A DNA stretch of 37,500 nt from Prorocentrum cordatum (GCA_963575745.1 CAUYUJ010022415.1:82501-120000); one strand, 5' to 3'. Positions 26,096-37,162 are shown, counted from the stretch's first letter. The notes: generated from the sequence alone by a model not told the origin. Numbers and translations: made by a program.

Positions 26096-26345
26096 GGGGC
26101 CCAAAATATAGGAACAGACGTACATAAGACATTGCGGATCGGAGCCGCAGGAAAAGGGCAATCTATAGGAACACACGTGAAACACAAAGGACTCGTGCCC
26201 AAGGGGAGGCCCCAAGTATAGGAACATACATAAAAGTTAGGATTACATACACAGGAGAAGGACAACATATGTAAACATACGTGTAACATCAAGGATTCGT
26301 GCCCCAGGTGAGGCCCAATATATAGGAGCATACGTAAACACACAT
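26080..26345. repeat. About 110-bp repeat, three diverged copies
   Basis: GGATTCGTGCCCCAGGAGGG, AGGACTCGTGCCCAAGGGGA and GGATTCGTGCCCCAGGTGAG at about 26083, 26190 and 26293, each followed by GGCCC.A.TATAGGA.CATAC and a TA/AC-rich part. They lie between the two GGGGCCTCCT blocks. Confidence 0.8.
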
Positions 26346-26349
26346 GGGA

Positions 26350-26605
26350 TTGGAGCCACTCCTGTTGCCTTCTGAGGCCTCCTGCTCCTGGGGCCTCGCG
26401 GGGCCTCCTGTTGCCTTCTGGGGCCTCCTGGCGCTTCCTGAGGCCTCCTGGGGCCTCCTGTGGTTTCCTGAGGCCTCCTGGAGCTTCCTGGGGCCTCCTG
26501 CATCCTGTGGCCTCTTGAGTCTTCCTGTCGCCTCCTGATGCCTCCTGGGACCTCATGTGGCCTCCTGGGGCCTCCTGGAGCCTGCTGGAGCCGCCTGTGG
26601 AACCG
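26350..26605. repeat. GGGGCCTCCT decamer repeats, block 2
   Basis: About 25 imperfect units of CCTCCTGGGG/TTCCTGAGGC type, the continuation of 25926-26095 on the other side of the 110-bp repeats. Confidence 0.85.
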
Positions 26606-26945
26606 ATCGAGACATCCTCAAAATCTGGCACCCCTAGGGGCGAAGATAAGCGCCTCGCTCGAAGCATCGTCCAAATCTGCTCCGAAAGCAGAGGAAGTTG
26701 TGCATGCAAACAGGCAAACCGCTCGAGACATCCCGCCATTTTGGCGCGAACGGAGGCCGTGAGATACCCCTGGGCCCCCCCCCTTAGGAGGCGCCTCGCT
26801 CGAGACATCCTCAACATCGCCTCCTCGAGACATCCCCTCGCTCTGGAGGGGAGGGATGATGAGGAGGGGTCCGGCGCGGTCAGAGAATGACAAGAACACC
26901 CTCCTTCGGATGTGGGAGAAGCAACAACAACAATAAAAATAAACA
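26606..26945. repeat. CTCGAGACATCC-containing stretch
   Basis: CGAGACATCC occurs at about 26608, 26723, 26792 and 26824, with CGCCTCGCTCGA twice (26650, 26783). This points to a decayed tandem repeat. No gene seen. Confidence 0.5.
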
Positions 26946-26949
26946 TGAA

Positions 26950-27119
26950 GAAAAACGTGTTTGGTGCGCCAGAGGGCATGGCGGCCTTGCGCGGCATTGT
27001 GCACGAGCTGCCAGCGCGGCCCCGCGTGCAGACGAAGGGCGATGACGCGCGGCCTGACGAGGGCAGCTTGCGCGCGGAACGTCGGTGCAGCAGACCCTAG
27101 TTTGCGCCGCCCACCTGGA
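26950..27119 (-). repeat. Dispersed repeat family E, diverged copy 3
   Basis: On the minus strand it begins CCAGGTGGGCGGCGCAAAC and shares GCACCGACGTTC, GCGCAAGCTGCCC and GGGCCGCGCTGGCAGC with the copies at 6650-6822 and 20549-20723. It is the most divergent of the three. A CCAGGTG start, as at the intron donor, is kept. Confidence 0.65.
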
Positions 27120-27357
27120 TCCTTACCATTGATAGCAGATCGGCAGATGCAGGTACAAGCATGAAGCAGCAAGGCGGTGAAAGTAGATTGAGCTTCGGCC
27201 GGCCCAAATAAGAAGCGCATGTAGAAAGGCATCATTGAGTGAATCAAGAAAAGTGGTGGAGACGTTTGGGGGCACTGGGTAAACCCAACGCACCCGCTTC
27301 CGACGGGGGGGCCGTATCCATCTGTAGAGGAACGGAGACTTCATTAAAAAGACAACT

Positions 27358-27445
27358 TTCGGAGGTCGGCGCCGACGACCGGAAGGGATGGGGGTGGGCG
27401 CAGCGCCGACCCAAGAAATCCGCGCGGGCATTCCGAAAGCGTATG
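27358..27445. mobile_element. Family D hairpin, diverged copy
   Basis: The left arm CTTTCGGAGGTCGGCGCC pairs with the right arm, whose reverse complement reads CTTTCGGAATGCCCGCGCGG. GCGCCGACCCAAGAAATCCG matches the family D right arm. Confidence 0.6.
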
Positions 27446-27489
27446 TTGATGCCGCACTCTCTTCTCGGGGAAAGCGGCCCTAATACAAA

Positions 27490-27630
27490 AACTGTTAGAG
27501 TTTCGCGCCCATGTCTTGGCTCGGGCTGGAGCCCCTCCCTGGCGCGCGGAGCGCGCCAGAGGCGGCGCCGGAATCGCCGCCCGGGAGGCCCAGCGCTGGC
27601 CCAAGAAACTCGCGCGGACCTCCAAGAGTT
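27490..27630. mobile_element. Family D hairpin, copy with GCGCGC loop
   Basis: The right arm CCAAGAAACTCGCGCGGACC and TCCAAGAGTTT pairs with a left arm AACTGTTAGAGTTTCGCGCC. The loop palindrome CTGGCGCGCGGAGCGCGCCA is the same as in the 37163-37305 copy. Confidence 0.7.
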
Positions 27631-27814
27631 TATGCTTACGCAATTGCTCTTCGAATCGTTGCCCAGCCATGAGAGCATGTTGTGCCTTTCGTAACCACGG
27701 CCGCTACCGGCCCTGGCCTAACCCCATCCCCCGTGGTGACGTCACAATTCGTGCCTGCGCCGCTTGGGAATGCTCAGGAATAGCCAAGACAAGCTCGAAT
27801 AGCAGATACCTGTT

Positions 27815-27912
27815 CGGGATCTGCCGTGGCAGAGCGCGCGCCAGGGGCGGCGCCAGAGGCGCCGCCAGGGGGTCCTGCGCAGATCCAAAAAATCCGCGCA
27901 GAGCGCCGACAG
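27815..27912. mobile_element. Family D, partial copy
   Basis: Keeps the loop (GCGCGCGCCAGGGGCGGCGC, CAGAGGCGCCGCCAGG) and the right arm (GCAGATCCAAAAAATCCGCG). The left arm is degraded. Confidence 0.6.
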
Positions 27913-27944
27913 TTCTGTACATGCCGCGTTTTCTTGTTGATCTT

Positions 27945-28075
27945 CAGAAACTCACGAGGGGCAGACCTTCTCAGAAGGCGGCCTCTGTCTCCGGAGAGGG
28001 CCTACAAAACTTCCCAGAAGGCTCGAGACTTCTGAGGAGGCCCGCCCCCTCTGACTTCCCCCTCTGTAGGAGAAC
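27945..28075. mobile_element. Family H relative, decayed
   Basis: CTTCTCAGAAGGCGG, CTTCCCAGAAGG and GACTTCTGAGGAGG recall the CTTCTGAGAAG interior of element H at 10281-10458. GACTTCCCCCTCTGTAGG recalls its outer end. Confidence 0.5.
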
Positions 28076-28089
28076 GAACAATAGCATGA

Positions 28090-28165
28090 GCATAAAACTC
28101 GGAGGTCCGCGCGGACCCCTCGCATCGGCGCTGGGTTCTCCTGGCGGCACCTCCGGCGCCGCCCC
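28090..28165. mobile_element. Family D, left half only
   Basis: AACTCGGAGGTCCGCGCGGA, CATCGGCGCTGGGTT and GGCACCTCCGGCGCCGCC follow the left arm and loop of the 6491-6631 copy. A GTCGCC-rich tract (28165-28250) takes the place of the right arm. Confidence 0.65.
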
Positions 28166-28317
28166 CGTCGTCTGGGCCGGTGTGGCGGTCTGGCGGATAT
28201 GTTGTCGCCGTCGCCACATCGTCGCCGCCCGTCGTCGCCTCGTCGACGCATTGAACACATAACACAGATTCTCCACTCTTTGAAAAAATTGGAATCCACC
28301 ACCACCACCACCACAAC
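28165..28317. repeat. GTCGCC-rich tract and (CCA)n run
   Basis: GTCGCCGTCGCCACATCGTC and following triplets resemble 10560-10690. A CCA run of about eight units lies at 28295-28314. Confidence 0.7.
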
Positions 28318-28319
28318 CC

Positions 28320-28925
28320 CTGGGTTTATCGGTCCACCTTCTCGTAATGCAATTTACATATGATTTTCCATCCGAAATATGAACTCATACAATCCCAGCC
28401 GAGCCAATATCGACCCGCCCCGCCATCCTTTGCCAAAAGAAGGCGCGCACAGTCGCCAATCAAAAATCATCAGTTCCGGAAAAACCCTTGTACAAAAAAG
28501 GAAAGAAATGCACACGCGCGCGTGGTCGAGCGCGCATGCCAAAATCTTTCACAACCTTCGGTTTCGGAAGGATGTCAAAACCGAGAGACCAAAAGACATA
28601 TACAAAACACGAGGTTTCGCAACACGGATTTTCACCCCCCCCACCACACCACACCAACAAAAAAAAACTGCGCGTGCGCTCCTTCGAATTCTTGAGAATC
28701 CAGAAGGGTTCCCCACCACTGTCAGAAAATAGTACCAAACGGGACTGGCGCGCGCGTCGAAATCGTTCGCGCGCCTTTGCGCGCGTGCGGTTGCGAGAAT
28801 CGTTTGCAAAAAACGAGACGAAGTGCACACGCGCGCGTCGTCGCGCGCGCATGCTGAATTCCTTCAAAAATATTCGGCGTCGCAACGATTGCAAAACAGA
28901 ATATCTCTGAAACCAAGACATCGCA
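28320..28925 (+). repeat. Family F copy (i)
   Basis: F head (CGTAATGCAATTTACATATG, ATTTTCCATCCGAAATATGA), CCCGCCATCCTTTGCC, CACGCGCGCGTGGTCGAGCG, GGTTTCGCAACACGGATTTT, GACTGGCGCGCGCGTCGAAA and a second CGCGTCGTCGCGCGCGCATG block. The triplet centre and tail are missing. Confidence 0.75.
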
Positions 28926-29069
28926 TTATCAGTTTTAACAATCGTTGTTGATATGTTCTAACGTCTGTGAAAATAAAACATAGATGTATACATATGAGTA
29001 TATGTAGTATAATAACAATAATAATAATAAAAATAATAACGCGACCTTGCATAAAATTCTATTATAATT

Positions 29070-29990
<921 letters not shown>

Positions 29991-30009
29991 GAAGAATAGA
30001 CTTCCCCCC

Positions 30010-30517
30010 CCTGGATAAAACGGCACAACATTTCGCACTGTAAATTACATCTGATTCTGCACACTCGTCCATCCCAAATATGAGTTCATACTACCCCAGC
30101 AAGGCCGGCATCGCCCCCCCGCCGTCCTCTGCCAAAAAATACTATGCGTGCACACTCGTCTATCAAAAATCATCAGTTTTCAAGAATCGCTTGCACAAGG
30201 AAAGAAAAAGAGAGAACAACAAAAAAAAATGCACACGCGCGCGTCGTCGCGCGCGCATGCCACAATCTTGCAACAACCTTCGGTTCCGGAAGGATTTCAT
30301 CATTGAGCTTCCAAAGAAAACTTTTATATGTATACACTGAGTTTATTTTGAAAATACGCGCGCGCTGATGCGTAATCTTAAGACAACCATTGGTTGCTCA
30401 AGACTTTTAATGTTATTTCTTCTATCTATATATATATATATATACAGCATAACAAAAAAGGGATTGCGCGCGCGCATGCCGAAATCTTTCGAACGCCCTT
30501 GCGCGCGTGCCGTCGCG
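30010..30517 (+). repeat. Family F copy (k), left half
   Basis: F head (ATTTCGCACTGTAAATTACA, TCTGATTCTGCACACTCG), TATCAAAAATCATCAGTTTT, CGCGTCGTCGCGCGCGCATG, a TA run at 30426-30443, then CGAAATCTTTCGAACGCCCT, which breaks off into G array G3 at GCGCGCGTGCCGTCGCGCAT. Confidence 0.75.
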
Positions 30518-30930
30518 CATATGGGGCCACGAAACGCAGCACTGTGTGGGGGAGACGCATGCGAGCACCGCCACTGGGGCCTTCGGTGGAGCCCACATCT
30601 GGGGCCACGAAACGCAGCACTGGGCGGGGGAGACGCACGCGAGCACCGCCACTGGGGCCTTCGGTGGAGCCCACATATGGGACCGCGAAACGCCGTACTG
30701 AGTGGGGTAAGCGCATGCGAGCACCGCCACTGGGGCCTTCGGCAGAGCTCCCAATGGGGCCACGACACGCTGCACTGGGCGCGGGCAGACGCATGCGAAC
30801 ACCGCCACTGAGGCCTTCGGTGGAGCTCCCTATGGGGCCACGAAACGCTGTGCTGGGTGGGGGGGCGCATGCGAACTGCGCCACTGGGGCCTTTGGTGGA
30901 GCTCCTTACAGGACAACGAAACATGTGAGC
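30518..30930 (+). repeat. Tandem array G3, about five monomers
   Basis: ATGGGGCCACGAAACGC, a GCATGCGAGCACCGCCACTG block and GGGGCCTTCGGTGGAGC repeat with a period of about 80 bp. The left edge is broken inside family F; the right edge reads ACGAAACATGTGAGCG and enters a GAT array. Confidence 0.9.
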
Positions 30931-30944
30931 GAAGTGCCAAGATG

Positions 30945-31071
30945 AGTGGCGACGATGGTGACGATAACGGCGATTATGATAACGGTGATGGTGATAGTGA
31001 CGGTGATGGCGAGAATAGCGATGATGACGGCGATCATAATATCGATGATGATGATGATGATGATGATGATA

Positions 31072-31164
<93 letters not shown>

Positions 31165-31806
31165 ATGATGATGATGATGATGATGATCATCATCATGATC
31201 ATGATGATGATGATGATGATGATGAGAACGATGATGATGATTATGATGATGATGATGATGATGATGGTGCTCATGATCATGAGTGTGATTATGATCATGA
31301 GTCTGATTAGGATTACGATTATGAGTATGATTATGAGTATGATTATGGTTGTGGCTATGAGTATGATTGATATTATGATTATGCTTATGATACTGATGAT
31401 GATGCTGATGATGATGGTGGTGATGATGATGCTGCTGACGACGGTGATAATGAATACGATGATGATGATGGTGATGATGATGATGATGGTTGTAGTGGTG
31501 ATGATGGCGTTGGTGCTGATGATGGTGCTGCTGCTGATGCGGAGGATGTAAATGATGATGGTTATGATCTTGATGATGATGATAATGATGATGATGACGA
31601 TGATGACGATGCTGATAATGATGATGATGTTGATGGTGATGGTAGCGGTGGTGATGGACTACTGGTGATTGATGATGGTGATGATGATGATGATGATGAT
31701 GCTGATGCTGATGAGAATGATGATGATGAGATGGTGGTGATGATGATGATGCTGATGCTGATGCTGATGCTGATGCTGATGCTGATGCTGATGCTGATGC
31801 TGATGC

Positions 31807-31882
<76 letters not shown>

Positions 31883-31885
31883 AGG
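30945..31885. repeat. Long (GAT)n array with GCT, GTT and TAT variants
   Basis: About 940 bp of GAT triplets, impure at 31265-31640 (TATGAT, GAGTAT). It includes a regular GATGCT hexamer section at 31752-31810 and a pure GAT section at 31811-31880. Poly-Asp, poly-Met and poly-Ile frames are artefacts. Confidence 0.97.
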
Positions 31886-32460
31886 AGGGAGGAGCTGGGG
31901 GGAGGGGGAAGGGCCCCCGGGCCACAATCCGCTCAAGACTGGATCCTAGACCCCTTCCAGGGTCGTTCTGGCCAATTCCTCTAGGTGTGCTGACCCGTGG
32001 CCACGACGGCGTCCCACAAAAGGCCCAAGAGAGGCCAAAAGCATCTCTCCTCGACCCTCCGACGGCGTGGAAGGGGCCGGGTGAAGGTCCGTGCCCGCCG
32101 AGCGAAGACTGACTGGACGACTGGCAGGAGGGCGCCTGCGCGCCAGAGGATAAAGCACAGTCTGCGGGCGCCCCCGAACGGCAAGGAGGAACACCGAGCC
32201 GCGCCCGTTTCTGTCCCGCGGGCGGGCGGCTGCGGGCGCGGGCCGCGCGCGCTGCGCGAGGAGCTCCCCCGTTGGAGCGCCGGGGCCGAGGCCGCCAGAA
32301 GGCGCCTCGCGCCCACGAGGCCAGCGGCCCGGGCTCGCCCTCGCGAGCGGCGAACGTGTCCGCAGCCGCGCCCTCGCGGCCTGGAGCCAGCGTCACGCAG
32401 GAGCGGGCCTGGGCGTCGGCGGCCGTCGGTCCTAGGCCCCCCTCTCGAGCTATACGAACA
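31886..32460. other. Unassigned GC-rich stretch
   Basis: CpG-rich DNA between the GAT array and family A. Frames of 82-311 codons overlap on both strands with no domain. No repeat family was matched. Confidence 0.45.
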
Positions 32461-32605
32461 AAATCAGGACGGGAGGTGCTTCGCGATGCTCGGCCTCTGG
32501 CGGCCCTCACCGGCCCTCGGGGCCGGCAGAAAACGGCTCGGGAGGAAAAACTGGTCCCGGGGATCGGGTCCAGACCGCCGGGGGTCCAGGTCATGTAAAA
32601 GAATC
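32461..32605 (+). repeat. Dispersed repeat family A, copy
   Basis: AAAATCAGGACGGGAGGTGC, GGCCCTCACCGGCCCTCGGG, GGAAAAACTGGTCCCGGGGA and CCAGACCGCCGGGGGTCC correspond in order to 1423-1530 and 4950-5075. This is the most complete A copy. Confidence 0.75.
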
Positions 32606-32689
32606 ACGACGTCGGGGGTCTGGGGTGCGCGGCTGTAGGGGGGCCAGTGTAGAGGCCAAGTCCAAGCAATCCGAGCGCACCAGCCAGTG

Positions 32690-32960
32690 CTGGCGGGGCC
32701 CCTGTGTGCCCGCACCCAGAGGTCACTCTGGCGAAGGGCCACTCTCACGCGTAGCCGAAGGACTCTGGGGCGCAAATCCCGCGGATGCGCGGCCGTACGA
32801 ACACGTTCCGCGCGGGGCGTCTGCGAAAGAGGCGCCCCGTTTCCGCGGGGTCGCGGCCCCGGGGCCCGGCCCGCGAGGCCGTGGATACGGACATGTCCTC
32901 CGCCGAATTACGGGGCGCCCGGGGAGGCCTCGTCGCGGCCAGGGAGAAATCGGCGGGGCT
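32690..32960 (+). repeat. Dispersed repeat family B, uninterrupted copy
   Basis: TGCCCGCACCCAGAGGTCAC, CGGATGCGCGGCCGTACGAA, CCGCGGGGTCGCGGCCCCGG and CCCGCGAGGCCGTGGATACG. The first block recurs at 36305-36360. The others match 5195-5280 and 5389-5410, where a GGA array separates them. Confidence 0.78.
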
Positions 32961-33082
32961 CACGCAGGGGGGGGTCCGCGCCAACGGGGGTCAGCCACTC
33001 CCCTCCGGCGGACCCAGGCTTGGGAGCCACGTGGGGCGGGCTCCCCCAGCCCTCCGCTGACCTGGGGCTTGGGGGCTGCGCT
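32961..33082. other. Short GC-rich spacer
   Basis: No gene or repeat recognised; it borders the TCC array. Confidence 0.4.
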
Positions 33083-33295
33083 CCTCCTCCTCCTCCTCCT
33101 CCTCCTCCTCCTCCTCCTCCTCCTCCTCCTCCTCCCTCCTCCTCCTCCTCTCCTCCTCCCTCCTCCTCTTCCTCCTCTCCTCCTCCTCCTCATATCCTCC
33201 TCCTCCCCTCCTCCTCCTCTCCCACCTCCCTCCTCCTACTCCTCCTCCTCCTCCCTCCTCCTCCTCCTCCTCCTCCTCCTCCTCCTCCTCCTCCT
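33083..33295. repeat. (TCC)n array
   Basis: About 213 bp of TCC/CTC triplets with TTCC and ATAT interruptions near 33169 and 33191. Poly-Leu, poly-Pro, poly-Ser, poly-Arg and poly-Glu frames are artefacts. Confidence 0.97.
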
Positions 33296-33424
33296 GCCTG
33301 GCTTCGCGACAGGGCCCTGGCCGACCCGGGTTTGCGCCGACCCCGACTGGTGTGTTGCTAGGTGCCGCGCCGCTCGGAGGACGCCCGCGGTCCACTTCCC
33401 CGGCCCAGGCCAGATCGATCCTGG

Positions 33425-33480
33425 GCCCAGGGTTATGTCGGGCATGTCCCCCTACAGGCGGATTTCGGCGAAATATTAAA
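33425..33480 (-). repeat. J-terminus copy next to G4
   Basis: TCGGGCATGTCCCCCTACAG followed by GCGGATTTCGGCGAAATATT is the reverse complement of the J right end (6255-6285) and also resembles the J left end. It lies about 20 bp before the G4 border. Confidence 0.55.
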
Positions 33481-33496
33481 AAGTAGTCAAAATTGT

Positions 33497-34190
33497 CCTG
33501 GTGAAGGACCCAACCACATGCAGTTGTGTGTGCCCAATTGTGAGTATCGTCTTCGGTGAAGCTCCCTATGGGGCCACGAAGCGCTGCACAGGGTGGGGGG
33601 GAACGCATGCGGGCGGTAGCACTGAGGACGTCGGTGGAATTCCCTATGGAGCCTGGGGGGGACGCATGCGGGCGATAGCACCGGGGCGTTCTTCGATGTA
33701 GCTCCCTATGGGGCCACGAAGCGCTGTACTGGGTGGGGGGGCGCATGAGGGCGGTAGCACTGGAGCCGTCGGTGGAGCTCCCTGCGGGGCCACGAAACGC
33801 TGTACTGAGTGGGTGAAAACGCCAAATTGGGTGTGTGTGTGTGGGACGAATGCGGGTGGTCCGACCTGGGGGCTCAGGTGGGGCCACGAAAAGCTGTACT
33901 GGGTGGGTGAAGATGCCAAAGCGGGTGTGTTGGACGCATGCGGGCGGTCCCACTGGGGGCTTCGGTGGAGCCCCCTATGGGGCCACGAAACGCTGTACTG
34001 GGTGGGTGAAAATGCAAAATTTGGTGTGAAGGGCGCATGCGGGCGGTCCCACTGGGGGCTTCGGTGGGGCTCCCTATGGGGCCACGAAACGCTGTACTGG
34101 GTGTGCGGGACGCATGCGGACGGTAGCACTAGGACCTTCGGTGGGGCTCTCTATGGGGCCACGAAACGTGTGAGTGGTGTGCTGAAACGG
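33497..34190 (+). repeat. Tandem array G4 with left border, about eight monomers
   Basis: The left border 33497-33528 (TGGTGAAGGACCCAACCACA) matches those of G1 and G2. Monomers hold TATGGGGCCACGAA.CGCTGT, ACTGGGTGGG, a GCATGCGGGCGGT block and CACTGGGGGCTTCGGTGG, 75-110 bp apart. The right side ends GGGGCCACGAAACGTGTGAG, TGGTGTGCTGAAACGGGTG and passes straight into GAT repeats; no right border is present. Confidence 0.9.
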
Positions 34191-34191
34191 G

Positions 34192-34258
<67 letters not shown>

Positions 34259-34315
34259 TGATGATGGTGATGGTGATGGTGGATGGTGATGTGGTGATGG
34301 TGATGATGATGATGA

Positions 34316-34348
<33 letters not shown>

Positions 34349-34435
34349 TTTGATGATGATGATGGATGATGGTGATGGTGATGGTGATGGTGTGGTGATG
34401 GTGATGGTGATGATGGTGGTGAAGATGATGGATGC

Positions 34436-34478
<43 letters not shown>

Positions 34479-34514
34479 TGATGATGATGGTGATGGTGAT
34501 GGTGATGGTGATGG

Positions 34515-34590
<76 letters not shown>

Positions 34591-34655
34591 TGATGATGAT
34601 GGTGATGGTGATGGTGATGGTGATGGTGATGGTGATGGTGATGGTGATGGAGGAG
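34191..34655. repeat. (GAT)n array with GGTGAT sections
   Basis: About 465 bp of GAT, alternating with GGTGAT hexamers (34262-34310, 34366-34410, 34484-34520, 34597-34650). Poly-Met, poly-His and poly-Asp frames are artefacts. It ends in a GGA tract at 34650-34680. Confidence 0.97.
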
Positions 34656-34680
34656 GGAGGAGAAGGAGGAGGAGGAGGAG

Positions 34681-34975
34681 AACGCGGGGACCGTTATTTC
34701 AAAAAACGAGGACCCGACACCACAGGATGGTTGGGAGATGCTCACGAAGAATCAAACATAGCCCCCAAAAAAGTCGTCCCCAGACTGTTTCTGTTACGGG
34801 TTTTGACTGGTCCTCCTGCAGAGGGACGGGCCCGACTTCGAGCCCCCGGGCCGGCGCACGCGCCCCCTCGGCCAGGCCGGGAGGGCGCCCGCCGGGCCGC
34901 CTCCCTGCGCGCAGCGCTCCCCGCGAGGCGCGCGCCGCTCGGGCGTCTGCGCGCCCTCGCGCCGCCCGTCCTCGA
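34681..34975. other. Unassigned stretch with a J terminus
   Basis: TCCTCCTGCAGAGGGACGGG and CCCGACTT at 34810-34838 match the J right end at 9998-10042. A CpG-rich block follows. No gene seen. Confidence 0.5.
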
Positions 34976-35200
34976 GGGGGCCCTGGGGCACACAGACAAA
35001 TCCGCACAAATGACAGGATTCCCTCCTATGTTTCCAGATGTCTTGGACGCTTGCCTCCCCCCCACTTCCCAGATCTTCGCATCCTCTCCTGGAAATCAGC
35101 AACGCACTGTGTCTGTGTGTTCTATTCCCGCCTGCTTCTTGGAGAGAGGCAGCCCATCTGGCCCAGGCCGCGACGCTCGAGGCGCGGCCACCCTCGCGCC
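34976..35200. repeat. Dispersed repeat I, copy 1
   Basis: GGGGGCCCTGGGGCACACAG, CCACTTCCCAGATCTTCGCA, GGAAATCAGCAACGCACTGT and GTCTGTGTGTTCTATTCCCG recur in order at 35295-35470, about 310 bp downstream. The two copies are direct repeats. Confidence 0.75.
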
Positions 35201-35289
35201 CCCGCCAGGGGACCTGGGCGTGCACCGATCCCGGGCCCCGGATGTGGACCTGGCCAAAGTCTGGGGGGGCCGAGAGGTGCCGATGCCTC

Positions 35290-35480
35290 GACTCCCCTGA
35301 AGGGGCCCCAGGACACACAAATAAATACACACAATAAAAATATTCCCCATATTTTCCCATATTTTCTGGGTTTTCGTCTTCCCCCCCCACTTCCCATATC
35401 TTCCCATACTTTCTGGGAAATCGACGATTAATGGTGTCTGTGTGTTTTTTCCCCTCCTGATCCCCAGGCCTCGCCCAGGC
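35290..35480. repeat. Dispersed repeat I, copy 2
   Basis: AGGGGCCCCAGGACACACAA, CCACTTCCCATATCTTCCCA, GGGAAATCGACGATTAATGG and GTCTGTGTGTTTTTTCCCCT match copy 1. An internal duplication of CCCATATTTTC (35344-35370) precedes them. Confidence 0.75.
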
Positions 35481-35779
35481 TGCGCCGTGACCAAGACCTC
35501 GGGGCGAGCCGGGCCGGGGCGACGAGGGCCGCCCGGGAGGCCTGAGATGTCGGGGGGGGGGCTGGAGGTGTCCCTGGCCCAGGGTGCCCCCCAGCTTCTC
35601 GCTCGATGCCAAAAAAACCTGAGGCCCTCTTTGCCTCGTGAGGGGTGCTCTGGGCGCCTGTGGGGCCTCCTGGGGGATCCTGGGGGCACCTTGGGCCGGG
35701 GGCACTTCTGGCAACACCCGAAAGAGGCGAAATCGAGGCAAGGGCCGCAGCATCGGTACCCCTAAGCCCTCCTTTACAG
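35481..35779. other. GC-rich spacer before element C2
   Basis: No gene or repeat recognised except short GGGGCCTCCTGGGGGATCCT-like units near 35662. Frames are open on both strands. Confidence 0.4.
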
Positions 35780-35974
35780 AGGCCGCCTAGCTGGGGTCGG
35801 AGTAGATGGGGTCGGAGGATCGCGCCGCACCGTCGATGCATCGTCGACGTCGGCGACACATCGGCGACGTCGACGTGAAGCAAACCGGGCTGCACATCGA
35901 GCCGCATTCGCGCTGCGTCGGCGATGCGGGGCGATCCCCCGACCCCACCCAGCGCGACCCCAACCCGGGAGGCC
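35780..35974. mobile_element. Palindromic foldback element, family C, second full copy
   Basis: 195 bp. The left end AGGCCGCCTAGCTGGGGTCG and the reverse complement of the right end GGCCTCCCGGGTTGGGGTCG are inverted repeats; similarity continues through GGGGTCGGAGGATC against GGGGTCGGGGGATC. The interior has GCATCGTCGACGTCGGCGAC-type palindromes and a CACATCGAGCCGCAT block shared with the copy at 1954-2169. Confidence 0.78.
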
Positions 35975-36299
35975 CCGATCCTCCGAGGAGCGGTGATGGC
36001 GGGCCGCCGGCGCGCCCGAGCTCGAAGGGCGTCGCCCGTCCCGCGGGCGCGGGCGGAGCGGAGGCAAATTCGATTACTTGGCACATCGTATTGCGGCCGG
36101 CGGCCTCTCGTCGGCCGCGGCGGCGGCCAGCCCCCTCCGAGGGCTGCGGGCGCCGAGCGTCCCCCGCTCCGAGGCGGGGGCGCGCCCGTCGGCTACACGC
36201 AAGAGGGACCCTGGGTAAGAGTGACCTTTGGCGCGCGGCTTTTTGGGGGCCGCGGGGGGGCCAAACCTGGGCGCGCAAGCCGCTGCCCCTGCTTCGTTT
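35975..36299. other. Unassigned GC-rich stretch
   Basis: CpG-rich; frames of 120-250 codons overlap without domains. GGGTAAGAGTGACC at 36213 would be an acceptable donor, but no exon can be supported. Confidence 0.4.
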
Positions 36300-36375
36300 T
36301 CAGCCATCTGGGGGCCCATCCGTGCCCGCACCAAGGGCCATTCCGGCGAAAGGTCACTCCTACGTATAGTCGATC
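36300..36375 (+). repeat. Family B, partial copy
   Basis: CCGTGCCCGCACCAAGGGCC, GGCGAAAGGTCACTCCTACG and TATAGTCGA correspond to TGCCCGCACCCAGAGGTCAC and GGCCACTCTCACGCGTAGCC at 32708-32760. Confidence 0.65.
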
Positions 36376-36785
36376 CCGGCAGCCGCGTCGCGGGGGGGCG
36401 CGGGGTGCGAGCCAGGGCCGGGCTGACGGCGATGTTGCTCAACGGCGACGTCGGGAGCCGAATCGCAGGAGATCACGAGCCACGCGTTCCTACGATTCCC
36501 ATCCGCGAACGGGTCGAGCGAGCACGACACGGCGAATCGCAGCAAAAGCGCGAGCCACGCGTTCCCACACCACCGGAACCCACATCGCCGTTGCCTGCAT
36601 CGCCGTCAGCCCGTCTGCGGGCGAAGGGAAGGGAAGGAGAAGAGAGCCAACCCAAGGGTCCGTAGGCTGACGGCGATGGTTGATGTTTATTCTTCGGGGG
36701 GTAAGAACGAGGTGCTCATAACTCGATCGGTGCCAACACCTGGGCCGAGAGGGCAGCGGACGAGGAGAGGAGGCAGGTACAGGCA
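36376..36785. other. Unassigned stretch with short dispersed repeats
   Basis: GCTGACGGCGATG occurs at about 36421 and 36668 and inverted at about 36598. GAGCCACGCGTTCC occurs at 36477 and 36552. This hints at a further decayed palindromic element, but the arms are too short to define it. Confidence 0.4.
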
Positions 36786-36804
36786 GTGCACACACACACA
36801 CACA
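36786..36804. repeat. (CA)n run
   Basis: About nine CA units, followed by AAGGTAAGGGC. Confidence 0.93.
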
Positions 36805-36857
36805 AGGTAAGGGCGCAAGGCCCTGAGGGCCTGGGGCGGCCAACTTGCCAGAATGCT

Positions 36858-36940
36858 TACAGTTGGAACTCGACCACAAGAAACCTTCCAGCCGAAACTC
36901 AGCCCTGAAACCCCGGGATGTCCATTGACTTTTGGTGCGG
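36858..36940. repeat. Dispersed repeat K, copy 2
   Basis: CGACCACAAGAAACCTTCCA, CGAAACTCAGCCCTGAAACC and GATGTCCATTGACTTTTGGT match 6047-6110 with scattered substitutions. Confidence 0.75.
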
Positions 36941-37162
36941 GAGCGTCACGCTTTCCACAGCGAAGTATCGAAACCCAAGAAGCCCAGGCCACCTTGGGGT
37001 CAAGCAGGGTGTTTCTTGGCATGGGTTTCAACTCTAAGGGATGGTTGGTGGGCAGAGGACGGGCCAAGAGATGCGAGGATGCAAGGGCACCCCTGGAAAG
37101 AAGAGCACATCATCCGCGCTGCGGGCGTAGGAGGAAGAAGGATATCAAAAACTGCCTAGGCA
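36941..37162. other. Unassigned spacer
   Basis: No gene or repeat recognised. Short frames on both strands only. Confidence 0.4.
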
